A DNA stretch of 64,000 nucleotides, taken from contig NW_026262734.1 in NCBI RefSeq assembly GCF_021869535.1, forward strand, positions 114,343,588 to 114,407,587. Reading direction: 5' to 3'. Below, one piece after another: positions 49,141-60,952 of the stretch. Made by a program: the position numbers and the translations under genes. This stretch comes from Mytilus californianus. Its lineage: Eukaryota; Mollusca; Bivalvia; Mytilida; Mytilidae. The first letter of the stretch is position 1; every line of letters starts with the position of its first letter. The notes under the pieces are model-generated. The model did not search any database and had not been told where the DNA came from. It was given only the letters and a program-made list of their open reading frames with translations.

Positions 49141-49675
49141 CTAATAGAAAATATTTTTCAAGACCAATATCATTTTAAAACAATCTATATTCTTTACAAA
49201 GCACAAAAATGTCGGCATTCACCTCAAAAGCTAACCAAACCTGTAAACAGACTTATTCGGAAAGGATATAGTTACGATACTGTTGTCAGGTCATTAAGAA
49301 TTGCATATTCTGGTTTTAGTATTGATTCACTCATAGGGTCTTTGCATCGGAAATAAACAATATTATTCTAAAACCAGTTGTTGGCATGATACGGGCTATG
49401 TTTTTCTCATATATGTTATGATGGTATGATACTTAACCCCTAACGGGAGGGATTGTACTTGATTTTCATATGATGAAGACATAATCTTTCAATCAGTTTA
49501 ATTGAGGTCTGGAGCTGGCATGTCAGTAACTGCTAGTAGTCCTTTGTTAATTTATGTATCATTGTCATTTTGCTTAGTTTCTTTTGTTACCTATTCTAAC
49601 ATCGGACTCGGACTTCTTTTGAACTGAGTTTTACTGTGCGTAATGCATTGTGTTTCTTTATTCTACATTGGCTAG
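49140..49675 (+). pseudogene. Retroelement-like coding remnant
   Basis: A plus frame near 49250-49350 reads LIRKGYSYDTVVRSLRIAYS then GFSIDSLIGSLHR, protein-like and with few stops, next to a full family-2 repeat that starts at about 49675. The adjacency suggests that it belongs to the same retroelement. I do not recognise the domain. No conserved RT motif is visible here. Confidence 0.35.
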
Positions 49676-50003
49676 AGGTATAGGGGGAGGGTTGAGATCT
49701 CACAAAACATGTTTAACCCCGCCGCATTTTTGCGCCTGTCCAAAGTCAGGAGCCTCTGGGCTTTGTTATATATATGTTTTTTTTTTTAATTTTAGTTCAT
49801 TTATATGTTTTGGATTTTAGTGTGACGTCCATTTTCACTGAACTAGTACACACTTTTATTTAGGGGCCAGCTGAGGACCACCTCCGGGTGCGGGATTTTC
49901 TCGCTGCGTTGAAGACCCATTGGTGGCCTTCGGTTGTTGTCTGCTCTTTGGTCGGGTTGTTGTCTATTTGACATATTCCCCATTTCCATTCTCAATTTTA
50001 TAA
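49675..50003 (+). repeat. Dispersed repeat family 2, full-length copy
   Basis: From GGTATAGGGGGAGGGTTGAG through TTTAACCCCGCCGCATTTTT, CCAAAGTCAGGAGCCTC, GCGGGATTTTCTCGCTGCG, CCATTGGTGGCCTTCGG and the tail TTGTTGTCTATTTGACATA with CATTTCCATTCTCAATTTTA. Best reference copy in the window. It shares the CAGGAGCC middle with family 1, so the two families are probably related mosaics. Confidence 0.8.
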
Positions 50004-51030
50004 CATGTATAAGTTCTTAATTTAATTCCTTGCACAATGCCAAGTTTGTCATTATTTTAATTGATAAAACAAAATTCATCATATTTAATTCTGAGTCTTT
50101 TTCTGTTAATTGACAATTTGTGATTAAACAAATATTCTGGTGTTACATTAAAATTTTCAAATAATGTATAAGTGTTACTCAACCAGTTGTCGCTACATTT
50201 GTTAAATTCGTCAGATGCCTCTTTAATGAGGAAGTTATTTTGTTCTGATAGTCTGACCATAAATATAGACTCAAGAATAACCTAAAGAGGGTATTGCCCG
50301 TTACTGCTATGTTAGTTGATCTTCTAGGTGCCTGTAGATAATATTTACAAAATTTTAAAAGCAATTTTTCAATAACTAAATCTTTACTGATTTGGAAAAA
50401 TAGTTATTTCCTTTTGATTGTAACTAATTTTGAGAGAATTGTTACTAATTTTCTTAGCCATAAAATAAAATTAGCTTCAGTATGAAGACGTACTTTAACA
50501 TAAAGACCGGTTGGCAAAAATAAGTGATCAAAGATACCAGACAAATGTTAGTACATACTCATTAGTGGCGCTTGCATCAAAACAGTTAACATGTTAAGTC
50601 AACTAGGAGGTTGAGCAGCACTGAAAACCTCTAGTTTCAAATAATTAGCGAAATGCCAAAAAATGACTTGAAGTAAAAAAAATATTGGCATTTCGAATGA
50701 TGCTTAAAATTTTGGAACATAAAGTTTACGACACCGAGGATTCATCAATATTTGTAGGTTAACAACATACGTGGTTTTCGTGGATAAGGCAATCGACGAT
50801 TTTTTATACTGGGTAAAATGAATATGTTAAGCTTCTTTGATAGGTATATCAAGTGTTTCTTAAACCACAAACATGGATTTCAATATGATATACAGTAACG
50901 GCTTTCTCAGGAGGAGGATAATAAAAATTGTCAACCCTACTGAGGGTTATTTTCCCGAGGGTTTTCTTCCGACAAATAGAGCCGTTACTGTTTTATTATA
51001 CCGAACAAATATTAATCTCATAGGAAAAAT
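50004..51030. other. No gene seen
   Basis: AT-rich DNA. Minus open frames at 50057-50364 are short and lack recognisable motifs. Just before the palindrome array the sequence becomes slightly more GC-balanced (GGGTTATTTTCCCGAGGG). Confidence 0.45.
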
Positions 51031-51035
51031 TGCAA

Positions 51036-51358
51036 CATATGTTTTCATATGTTTAACATATGTTTTTCATATGATTGAAAACATATGTAAACATATGTTT
51101 AGGCCCGACATGAAAACATATGTTTTCGAACATATGAAAAACATATGGAAAACATATGAAAAACATATGTTTTTAAAATCATATGAAAAACATATGTTTT
51201 TCATACATGTAAACATATGGAAAACATATGTTTTTCATATGTTTTTTACAAACATATGTTTTTCATATGTTTTCATACCTGGCCTAAACATATGTTTTCA
51301 TATGTTTGTCCTAAACATATGTTTTCACATGTTTGGCCCAAACATATGTTTTCATATG
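51036..51358. repeat. CATATG palindrome array
   Basis: I count 23 CATATG hexamers in 323 bp, joined by short A or T runs so that AAAACATATGTTTT-type larger palindromes arise. The spacing is irregular (about 10-25 bp) and both A-rich and T-rich linkers occur. It is not a simple head-to-tail satellite. The open frames over it consist of repeated His-Met-Phe/Ile-Cys-Phe blocks and are shadows. Confidence 0.9.
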
Positions 51359-51764
51359 ATTTAATCTTGGTCCTAAATATATATTTTTTATATGTTTTTA
51401 ATTGTTCAAATGCATTTATTTTCTCATAGATTCTAAACATGGTTTGTATATATATGTATTTTTTTTTTTTGCGGTAGGTTTTTTAAAGTTATGTTTTGAT
51501 GTTTTAATATGTTTTTCTTCGTTATTTTTTTTTCTGTCAGAAACTCATTTTGAGTGTAAATACTTCAGTGTGATGAGTTGTTGCTTTAAAAAGTAAATAA
51601 CCCAAAATACCAAACTCCACAGAAAATACATGGCAAAATCAAAAGCTCAAACAAATAAAAAACAACTGTATACAGGCATTCCTTTATGCAGAAAAATAAC
51701 AGTGCTCCATAATTTTTATATCAAGTAGAATTCTTTTTTTATTAACTTGTTGTCTCTTCTATTT

Positions 51765-52220
51765 TCATATTTTTGTCTCTTTGACATACCACATTTCTAT
51801 TGTCTAGTATATTCTATTTTGTTTTGTTTGTCTCTTCGACATCCACCATTTCTATTGTCTTTATTCTATTTTCATATGTTTCTCTCTTTGACATGCCCCA
51901 TTTCTATTGTCTATATTCTATTTTCATATGTTTGTCTCTTTGGCATACCCCATTTCTTTTGTCTGTATTCTATTTTTAATATTTTTGTCTCTTTGTCATA
52001 CCCAAATTCTATTGTCTACGTTCTATTTTCATGTTTGTCTCTTTGATATACCCTATTTCTATTGTCTATATTCTATTTTCATGTTAGTCTCTTTGACATA
52101 CCCCAATTTTATTGTCTATATTCTATTTTCATATGTGTGTCTCTTTGACATACTCCATTTCTACTGTCTATATTCTATTTTCATATGTGTGTCTCTTTGA
52201 CATACTCCATTTCTATTTCC
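51765..52220 (+). repeat. 52-bp minisatellite, about nine units
   Basis: GTCTCTTTGACATACCCCA recurs at about 51775, 51829, 51882, 51934, 51987, 52037, 52087, 52139 and 52190, followed each time by TTTCTATTGTC and TATTCTATTTTCATATG. The unit resembles the family-2 tail (GTCTCTTTGACATATTCCCC), so the array probably grew from a repeat tail. The overlapping open frames are low-complexity Phe/Tyr/Ser/Leu shadows. Confidence 0.88.
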
Positions 52221-52829
52221 CTATGATGTATGTGATATTTCTATTGCTATATCACCATACACAGATATTTAATTGTCTCAACTGCTGGCTATTACTGGTG
52301 CATGTGTATGCAGCTGCTTTTTTGGAAACATCCTGTATGATTAAGAAAGACAACTAAATTGACTTTGAGTTCAATATTGTATTAATCTAAAATTAATGTT
52401 CTTTGGTTCTGTTTCTTTACTTTTCAGTTCCTGCAAGTAAAAATAAAAGAACAGAGTTTCAATGTCCACCTAGTCGTACATTTTTTATCTATCAAGGGGC
52501 AATATTAAAAAAAAAAACATGTTTTTTTGTTCTCAAAAATATTTATAAATAAAAAATGTGCTTGGGGGAAAAAAAGTTCTTTTTCTTGTATACTAAATAT
52601 TTCAAACCGACCTTCAAGGGCATTACTATAATAGTATACTACATGTATAAGTTAAATAAAAAAAAAATGAGAGCATTTACGAGGCCATTTTCCATAAATT
52701 TATTATTTCCAAGGGGCATAACTCTTTTGAAAAAAGTTGATCGGCCAAATTTATAAAACTTGACTAGGATTATGCTGATATTAACCTATAGAATAAGTTT
52801 TAAAAAATCTGGCAAGAATTGTACCTGCA

Positions 52830-53840
52830 AGACAATTATAAACACCCTACAATCATTCCATTACATTAAAGTAGTTCACCTATACTTTTAGTATCTAAAA
52901 AAAAGACCAAATCAAGAGAAATTTAATACTGACCAATGAACCATGAAAATAAGGTTAAGGTCAGATGAAGCCTGCAAGATAAATGTAAAGTTTAACCTAA
53001 ACACCTTACAATTTCAATCTACAATCATTCCAGAAACCAAATATAGTTCACCTTTACCTTATAGTATCTGGAAAACAGACTAAGCAAGAAAAATATATCC
53101 AATGAACCATGAAGATGAGGTCAAGTTCGGGTGATTACTGTCAGACCCACTGGTGGCCTTTGGCTGTTTTCTGCTCTTTGGTCGGGTTGTTGTCTCTTTG
53201 ACACATTCTCCATTTCCATTCTCAATTTAAAATCAGTACACCTTACAAACATTCCATACACCAAATATAATTGACTGAATGCTTATAGTATCCAAAAATT
53301 AGACCAAAACATAAAGACTTATTACTGAACCATTAAAATGAGGTCAAGGCCAGATTACAACTACCAGTTGGACAACTACACCTTACAATAATTCCATACA
53401 CCAAATATAATTGACTGAATGCTTATAGTATCCAAAAATTAGACCAAAACATAAAAACTTATTACTGAACCATTAAAATGAGGTCAAGGCCAGATTACAA
53501 CTACCAGTTGGACATCTACACCTTACAATAATTCCATACACCAAATATAGTAGACTTATTGCTTATAAACCTGAGATATTGAATTGACCACGAAAACTTT
53601 CTGACAGAGTAGACAGACACTAGGACCTTGCAAGATATCCACATACTAAGTAAATATAAATATCCTATTACCATGAATACTATAAATAATACTAATAAGA
53701 GAGAAATTATGAGAGAAATTAACATTACAAAAAACCTTTATTTTTTCAAGTAATCACTGAACCATGAAAATGAGTTCAAGGACAATGGACAGTTGACTGA
53801 CAGAAACTTCATAACATACATATGCATCTATAGACATTGT
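52830..53840 (-). repeat. ~140-bp bivalve repeat array
   Basis: Units with CCATACACCAAATATA, TATAGTATCC, GAACCAT.AAAATGAGGTCAAGG and CTACACCTTACAATAATTCC. The clearest pair (CTACCAGTTGGACA at 53361 and 53501) has a period of 140 bp and is nearly identical. Interrupted by a family-2 tail at 53148-53231. Opposite orientation to 42860-43240. Confidence 0.8.
53148..53231 (+). repeat. Dispersed repeat family 2 tail
   Basis: CCACTGGTGGCCTTTGGC, TCTTTGGTCGGGTTGTTG and TGACACATTCTCCATTTCC, inserted in the 140-bp array. Confidence 0.75.
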
Positions 53841-55420
53841 ACATAGTATGAAGCATCCGTGTCTTCCACCATCCCTATGTCGAGCTTTCTGCAGCGGAAG
53901 TCGCAAGCTCATCAAAAAAACTAAGCCCATTTATTAGTTCAAATACGGAAAAATGAAAAAGAATATTTTCAAAATTTTGCCTTGGATACTGTAGTTTGGT
54001 CATTAAGAAGCTTCGAATATTCTGTCTCAATTTCACAAAATCCCATGTCTGTTTGACAAAGTAATCGACGTTCAAAAAAAATTTAACCACAGACTGAACC
54101 TAAATTTTAGGACAGCGACGCCGCCTCTGGCAGAATCTAGGATCACTGTCTCGCTTTCGTGAAATAAATTTGCAAGCTTGACAAAAAGCAGAACATGTTT
54201 TTCAGATATTGAAATTCTAAGCAATTATAAATACTTATATGCTGTTATGGTCCTACATATTCTTGTGTGTTCAATATTTTGGCATTACACAAAGTCATGC
54301 TTTCTTAGACTGTTTGAAATGACAAATGTTTTGTTGTTACATTAATTGATTAAATCTGTCGAAGGTGAACTGATAGATATTTTAGTTTGAGAAAACATAA
54401 TTTTTGCATCTTTTATTATTTTGTTATTTCTTTTTAAGTGCTTGTTGATGAGTCCAGCCTTTTCTTGCTGATTCTGACATTTGGTTTTTATGTTGGGTGC
54501 TGTCTGCCATACTGTGTGTAGTTTTATTTTTTTCATTGGTTCACATTTTTTCATCCTTATACAAGTTATAGCCATAATAGATTACTTTATGGTATGGATT
54601 TTGATCATTGTTTATGGCTGTACAGTGACCAGCAAATGTTAACATCTTCGTCCTTTGGTTTTTTAATTGATAGTTGTCACATTGAGAATCATACATGTAC
54701 CTCATCTCCTTATACATGTTATATCTATATATATATATATGCTGGTTCATAAAAAAAACTTAAAGGGAAATTATTCAATTGTTATACATGTATGTTTAAA
54801 AACTCATTCCTATAATGCAAAAACAATAATTGATTGAATTTTCTTGCTTATTTTAATGTTCAGTGGCAAATATTTTATGTATATTCAAGATGAGAACAAC
54901 TTTTAAATACCCAATTCATAATATAAGCAAATGCTATAATTATTTGAACTTCTGACATCTCATGCGTGTGTGTGTGGAGCAGAAGGAGAGCAGGATAAGG
55001 ATTTTTTGATGCATACTTGACATCAGAAAGAAATAAATAAACAACAGTATACATGCCGTAACATGTACAATTACACTTGAAAAAGTTTTCAATAGATAAC
55101 ATTACATTATTTAAATTAACTGCAATTCTACAGATGAACTTACTTTGATACCAGTTCTTTTTGCCGGACATCCGCATCTACATGTACACCAGTGATTCTA
55201 ATACTGCATTTTCCTTTAATTTGGCAACCATGGTAATAAGCTAAAATTTTAAATCTTAATTTAATCCAGAACTCCAGACAAAAACTAGATCATTTTTGTA
55301 GATGAAGTATGAACTGATGCTCAGAGAGTCACTAATTTATATTTTTACTTTTTACTTTTGATTGAATGGAAAAAATGTGTAAGCAAACAACAAAAAGATC
55401 AACAGCGTAACTAATATTAA
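53841..55420. other. No supported gene
   Basis: A minus open frame at 53875-54090 (71 codons) reads plausibly (FFDELATSAAESST at its end) and abuts GGACAGCGACGCCGCCTCTG, GC-richer than its surroundings. I cannot assign it and suspect a dispersed repeat. A TA microsatellite lies at about 54725-54741 and a short TG run near 54966-54975. Confidence 0.4.
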
Positions 55421-56538
55421 CTAGAGGCTCTAAAGAGCCTGTGTCGCTCACCTTGGTCTAAGTGCATATTAAACAAAGGACGCAGATGGATTCATGACAA
55501 AATTGTGTTTTGGTGATGATGAAGTGTTTGTAGATCTTACTTTACTGAACATTCTTGCTGCTTACAATTATCTCTATCTATAATGAACTTGGCCCAGTAG
55601 TTACAGTGGGAAATATTTTGTAAAAATTTACAAAAATTTACAAAATTTATGAAAATTGTATAAAATTGACTATAAAGGGCAATAACTCCTTAAGGGGTCA
55701 ATTGACAATTTTGGTCATGTTGACTTATTTGTAGATCTCACTTTGCTGTACATTATTGCTGTTTACAGTTTATCTCTATCTATAATAATATTAAAGATAA
55801 TAACCAAAAGCTACAAAATGTTCTTAAAATTACCAATTCAGGGGCAGCAACCCAACAACGTGTTGCTTGATTGGTCTGAAAATTTCAGGGCAGATAGATC
55901 TTGACCTAATGAACAATTTTATCCCTGTCAGATTTGCTCTAAATGCTTCGGTTTCAGAGATATGAGCCAAAAACTGCACTTTACCCTATGTACTATTTTT
56001 TAGCCATGTCGGCCATCTTGGTTCACGGGCGGGGTCATCGGACACATTTTTTAAACTAGATACCCTAATGATGATTGTGGACAAGTTTGGTTAAATTTGT
56101 CTTAGCAGTTTCAGAGGAGAAGATTTTTGTAAAAGATTGCAAAAATTTACGAAAAATGGTTAAAAATTGACTAAAAAGGGCAATAATTCCTTAAGGGGTC
56201 AACTGACCATTTTGGTCATGTTGACTTATTTGTAGATCTTACTTTGCTGAACATTATTGCTGTTTACAGTTTATCTCTATCTATAATAATATTAAAGGTA
56301 ATAACCAAAAACGGCAAAATTTCCTTAAAATAACCAATTCAGGGGCAGCAACCCAACAACGGACACATTTTTTAAACTAGATACCCCAATGATGATTGTG
56401 GCCAAGTTTGATTTAATTTGGTCAAGTAGTTTCAGAGGAGAAGATTTTTGTAAAAGTTAACGGACGACGGACGACAGACGAACGACGGACGCCAATTGAT
56501 GAGAAAAGCTCACCTGGCCCTTTGGGCCAGGTGAGCTA
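55421..56538 (+). mobile_element. GAGGCTCTAAAGAGCC element with terminal hairpin
   Basis: A bivalve dispersed element I recognise. It starts CTAGAGGCTCTAAAGAGCC, has GCTCACCTTGG at 55446 and ends in CCAGGTGAGCT (inverted match). Immediately inside the right end, 56507-56537 forms a perfect 14-bp stem with a TTT loop (AGCTCACCTGGCCC). An internal ~500-bp unit repeats: TTACAGTTTATCTCTATC at about 55760 and 56260. CGGACGACGGACG lies before the end. No coding capacity is seen, so it is non-autonomous. Confidence 0.8.
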
Positions 56539-58585
56539 ATAATATATGTATAGCCTAAGCCCGTCTTAGTTTAGTATGAACTTTTTCTAATATAAAATCA
56601 TCTATTCTGCTGTCTACAGTTTAAAAAAAACAACATTTAGGCATTAACTCTTGATGTCTATTAAATCTTGATTTCTTGTTACATAGGCAAAATTGTTTAA
56701 ATACACAATTTAAAGGCATGTAGTGGAATCTCAATAAATACTCATGATTGCAATGTAAGTTTAATCGTTGTTGTAGCTATGAAATCTATACAATAACGTC
56801 ATTCACTACAGCATTAGGGTTACAACGTTACCATAGTTCAATGTTAGTACTTCACGTATACTATTTTCAGACAAGGCAATATTAACTCATGAACATAATA
56901 TGTTGTCATTTGTGTTACCATCCATACTTCATGCATTAAATAAAAGAATAGCGCTTCAATGTACCTCGCCAATTGATGGATATATAAAATTTGCTGTCAA
57001 AAAGCAAAAAATATGTATGTTCTTTTAACCTTTTTCATAAATTATAAATAATCTAAAAGAAATGAAGACATGTGTGGGATTGCTTGCAATGCAGTTTTTC
57101 TTACAATATCTATTTCCAAGAGGTATAACTACTGTAAACATATTTGATCAGCAGTTATTTTCTAACTCATAAAACTAAAAGACCATGCTGATATAGACCT
57201 ATGGTATGAATTACAAAAATATCTGACAAAAAAATGTAACCATAACAGTGCTTTACTGGTTATCTTTCATAGAATTTACATTTCAAAGTGAAGTAATTCC
57301 TGTATAAATAATTTATCCAAGACATTAATGGTCTATAATAAACCTTTGGTATACATTAATATCATATGAATAAACTTTAGACATAGAAGTATGTCTTCTC
57401 TGTATGAAATCCTGTTAGTAGATTTTAAACGTTGATATTATAATGACAATGCTTAAACATCCAAAGTCACACACCATCCATGACTTGACAAAGTTTCAAA
57501 ATTAATAGACCATGACTGAGGGGCTGGGCAAAATAAAAACAAGGGATATGAAATGCGCTAGTACTCTGACATATACAACTGCATACCAAATATCAAAGAT
57601 TTATCATTATTGGTTCACTCAAACTGACCTAATCAGAAACTTTTCACATTTAAGTTAAGTAAAAATATCAAAGTCAATCAACCATGACTGAGGGATTTGG
57701 ACCATATAATCTCAATGGAAATGGAAATGAGAAGTGGATATCCTACTTCTACTGCAAAAAATATTATTGACTTATTCAACCATAACACGGCCATAAGTTA
57801 TTGGTTGGTTCCTCTTAAACTGACCTAATCTCAATTTTTAACAAATTGTTTATGACTTCGCCTCTGTTAAAACAGCATTCCCAAGACTCACTTTCATGAC
57901 TGTTGTTGCAAGACAAAAAAAGAACAAGCAATGAAGTGTTAATAGAGCTTCCAACGCTATTTTCTATAAAATTGACCTGTAAAAAAAAACAATTTGTCAC
58001 TGCTTATAGAAATAGCCCACAACAAGAATCAAAACTTTCAACTCTATCATGTCTATGACCTCAAAACTTGCAACATGTATACAGAGTCTGACAACAACAA
58101 AATATTTAAACAAAGTTATCCTCTTCATTACATACCTCTCATCACAAAATTATTCATTGACTACTGCTCCTTTTATGCACATAAATCAATATGACAATCT
58201 ATGAATCCATTATATAATCTAGAAAGCAATGCCTCAAATGAATTCTGTTCTGTTGCTTAGATTCTTCTACTTCTTGAAGTACATGTACAAAATGTACTTT
58301 CATTGAAAATGCTAAAAGAAATAATGTATAACATGTTCAAATGTATAATAAAATGAAGTTACAATATATCTGCCAAATTGCCTTCAATATTTTTATATGG
58401 CAAAATTGGCTTATTTTGATCTTTTAAAACAAGAACAACAGATCTAGACTTGCCCTGAAAAAAATTTAACTATATCAAAAGTATTAAATTATTTGAATGT
58501 TCTAATCCATCTTATGCATGTTATGTTTTTTAAATCCATAGTCATGACTGTTGTATGAAGTGATGAATCAAAGTGGTTAAATCTG
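56539..58585. other. No gene seen; weak ~190-bp degenerate repeat
   Basis: Two diverged pieces share ACCATGACTGAGGG (57508 and 57685) and AAACTGACCTAATC (57623 and 57818). Otherwise AT-rich without supported features. Confidence 0.45.
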
Positions 58586-58589
58586 CTTT

Positions 58590-59262
58590 GTACATATCTG
58601 ATGTCAGATGAGTTGAGCAGTTTCACACCACTATCCCAGGTTAAGGAGCTACCATTTTATTTTATAGGGGGAGGGGTAGGATGAAAAATTTTGTCCTGCA
58701 TTTTTATTTTTCCACTCTATTCAGTCCTGTTTTTTTTTTTATTTATAGTTTATCCTGACAATTTTTTTACATCAATCGTCATCCTGCCTTTTTTTTTTTT
58801 TTGGCAAAGTGTCTCATCCTGCCTTTTTTTCAAATTTCATCCTAGCCCCACCTCCCCCCACATAAAAAACAAATTATAGCTCCCTCAAGGGGAGGGTTTG
58901 GCACCAACAAACTAGTCTGACTCCACCACATTCTGTATGTGCCTGTCCCAAGTCAGGAGCCTGTAATTCAGCGGTTCAAGTTGTCGTTTGTTCACTTTGT
59001 TGCTGTATGTCATATTTGTTTATTTGTTCCTTGTTTTGTTTATAAATCATTATCAGTCTGTTAGTTTCCTCATTTGCATGGTTTTACATTTGTCATTTCC
59101 ATTAAATGTCTTTTATAGCTGACTGTGGTATGGGCTTTGTTCATTGTTGAAGTCATCTTGTACCATAACTTATACTTGTTAACTTCTATGTCATTTGATC
59201 TCTGGTGGAGAATTGGACCCTTCTCATTGGCAATCTTACCACATCTTCTTATTTTTATATTC
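58590..59262 (+). repeat. Dispersed repeat family 1, interrupted
   Basis: Left part: TCAGATGAGTTGAGCAG to ACTATCCCAGGTTAAG. The right part resumes at AAGGGGAGGGTTTGGCACC and continues through GTCAGGAGCCTGTAATTC to the tail CTCATTGGCAATCTTACCAC. A foldback element at 58645-58884 splits it. This is the longest family-1 copy in the window. Confidence 0.8.
58645..58884. mobile_element. Foldback element nested in the family-1 repeat
   Basis: Ends GGAGCTACCATTTTATTTTA and complement TAAATTATAGCTCC-like. Inner stretches GGGGGAGGGGTAGGATGAAA and TTTCATCCTAGCCCCACC are inverted. The middle holds three poly-T runs with ATCCTGCC. The interruption of a known repeat gives its limits; AAGG on both sides may be the target-site duplication. 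Confidence 0.7.
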
Positions 59263-59810
59263 ACATTTTAAGTAGATGTAAAGTAGACCATTCATGCACT
59301 CGACTAGGGTCCACATCTTATAATGTACAACAAGGTGATAAGACCTGCCGCTGTAATAGCCTGGTTCATATTTTTCAGCTTAAAAATATGTGAATTGGTG
59401 TGGAAAACTATCAGAAGTATAATACATGTATGTTAAGGCTGAGAATTACTAGATGTTTATTGTTATAGTACTCAGTAATAGTAGTCTCAGACTCAGGATA
59501 ATTAAGGCTTATTGTACTTGTCATATGCAAATTTAAGCCCTGTAATTTTCTTAGTTGCAAGTCTTGTTTTGCCTTAAGGTAACATAAAATAAGGAATTTG
59601 AGCCTCAGATTTGAGCTTTAATCAAATGTGATGATTTTCTCGGTAATGCCGGAATGTGATTCTTGTCCGCTCCTGTATGTCCTGGAATCACGTGCACTCA
59701 TAATTAAAATTGGGAAAAGGTTACATGTACAATATTACCTACGCGATGTATGAAAAGGTATAATACATTTTTTAAATCTAAATTATATGAAAAAGGGGGA
59801 GTAATTGCGG
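59263..59810. other. No gene seen
   Basis: Non-coding. Somewhat GC-richer near 59640-59700 (GGTAATGCCGGAATGTG), cause unknown. Confidence 0.4.
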
Positions 59811-60290
59811 TATGAGTTCCATATGGCACCCCCACCCAAAATGTTGTTAAAATATATTTAATTGATATATATTTAATGTACAATAATAATATATTTGTTT
59901 TACAAGGTATTAACTAAGATTTAAGGAAATGGGGGTGTCAAATAGATATAGGGGGTGTCACTTATTGGAACAGGGATATGTGTCATAAAAATGTTGTAAA
60001 AATTGATTGATTTAATATGTATTTGATGTACAATAGTAATATATATATATATATAACTATAAAGGAAAATGAAACAAAATGAGATTTATAATGATTTCAT
60101 TTTTATTTTGAAATAATTAATTTCAATTAAAGAAAGGGGATATACTTTTCACATGTCCTGAATGAAACTGTCAAAAAGTGATGTTTTATCTGAATATAAT
60201 ACATATATTCCATTAAATGTTTATCAAAAGTTTTAGATCTTGTATGTGTTGTTGGCAGTTGTCGTTTGATACACCACCTACGATTCTCAA

Positions 60291-60612
60291 TTAAGTTAGT
60301 GCATGCACCAATAGTGCATGAGTGGGATCAACAAAGTTTTCTAATTTTTCAACTACGTTGCTAGTTTTTAGTTGACCACAAGCAAAAGGCGATGATTCTT
60401 CAGACAATGAAAATAAACTTTTACTAGGATCATATTCATTGTCAATTTCAAAACTTGTATTTATATTAAATTATCCACATTGAAATGATGATGAATCTGA
60501 TGATACCTCCTCACTTATCTCATTTTTCGGTTTATTAATAACTTTCTGTTTTCTTAAATTCATGTATGTTTATTCTTACTGCAACATGGATTGGACTTGA
60601 AGAATCACCCAT
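60291..60612 (-). pseudogene. Broken open frame inside the 1.49-kb TIR element
   Basis: From an ATG at 60612-60610 the minus strand reads MGDSSSPIHVAVRINIHEF, then loses frame. Another frame continues NKPKNEISEEVSSDSSSF, one stop, then FEIDNEYDPSKSLFSLSEES, SPFACGQLKTSNVVEKLENF and VDPTHALLVHALT with a stop at 60291-60293. The long stretch with a single internal stop and balanced, acidic, Ser-rich composition looks like former coding sequence. I do not recognise a family. The frameshift and stop make it non-functional. Confidence 0.45.
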
Positions 60613-60883
60613 GTTAAATTAATATCAATTCCAAATAAACAAAGGAAATGAAATAAATAGTGAGTACGTTTCAATTCAATAGTATACCAATACATTTTGA
60701 CCAGTGTAACTACTGGGGTGTGAAAAATACTCATTTCACTGTATTGCTAATTATATTACATGTATTTAAACTTTACAAAAGTATTTTGTTACCTATTTTA
60801 AAGTGCAACAATAACCCTGATTTCCCCATATGGAATTACCTAGTATAAGGATATAATTATTTTTAAAACATATATCACCTAAC

Positions 60884-60952
60884 TTGTCATAGCCTAGTGG
60901 CTAAGTCAGTGGACTACAGATCCCAAGATTGGAGGTTCGAATCCAAGTAAGG
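60884..60952 (+). ncRNA. tRNA-like sequence with Pol III boxes (SINE head or pseudo-tRNA)
   Basis: A-box-like TAGCCTAGTGGC at 60890-60901 and a perfect B box GGTTCGAATCC at 60934-60944 at normal tRNA spacing. D-arm (AGCCTAGTGGCTAAG) and a loop CTACAGA are visible, but anticodon and T stems pair poorly, so a functional tRNA is unlikely. It would make a natural internal Pol III promoter for a SINE. It lies inside the 1.49-kb TIR element. Confidence 0.5.

Noticed and set aside
50873-51429. Plus-strand open frames over the CATATG array
   Set aside because: Residues are a direct readout of the palindromic repeat (HMF, ICF blocks); no independent coding signal.
51036-52220. CRISPR-like regular repeats
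   Set aside because: The repeats are contiguous or irregularly spaced with no unique spacers, and the context is eukaryotic.
51747-52357. Three overlapping plus open frames of 80-100 codons
   Set aside because: They exist because the 52-bp minisatellite lacks stops in three frames; the composition is Phe/Ser/Tyr/Leu low complexity.
53875-54090. 71-codon minus frame ending FFDELATSAAESST
   Set aside because: Plausible composition but no domain, no splice support and repeat-like surroundings; not enough to call a gene.
60550-60612. MGDSSSPIHVAVRINI resembling a kinesin motor start (xVxVAVRIRP)
   Set aside because: Similarity covers only about eight residues; the continuation has no motor motifs and the frame is broken.
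60884-60952. Functional tRNA gene
   Set aside because: A and B boxes are good but anticodon and T stems pair badly; a SINE or pseudo-tRNA is more likely.
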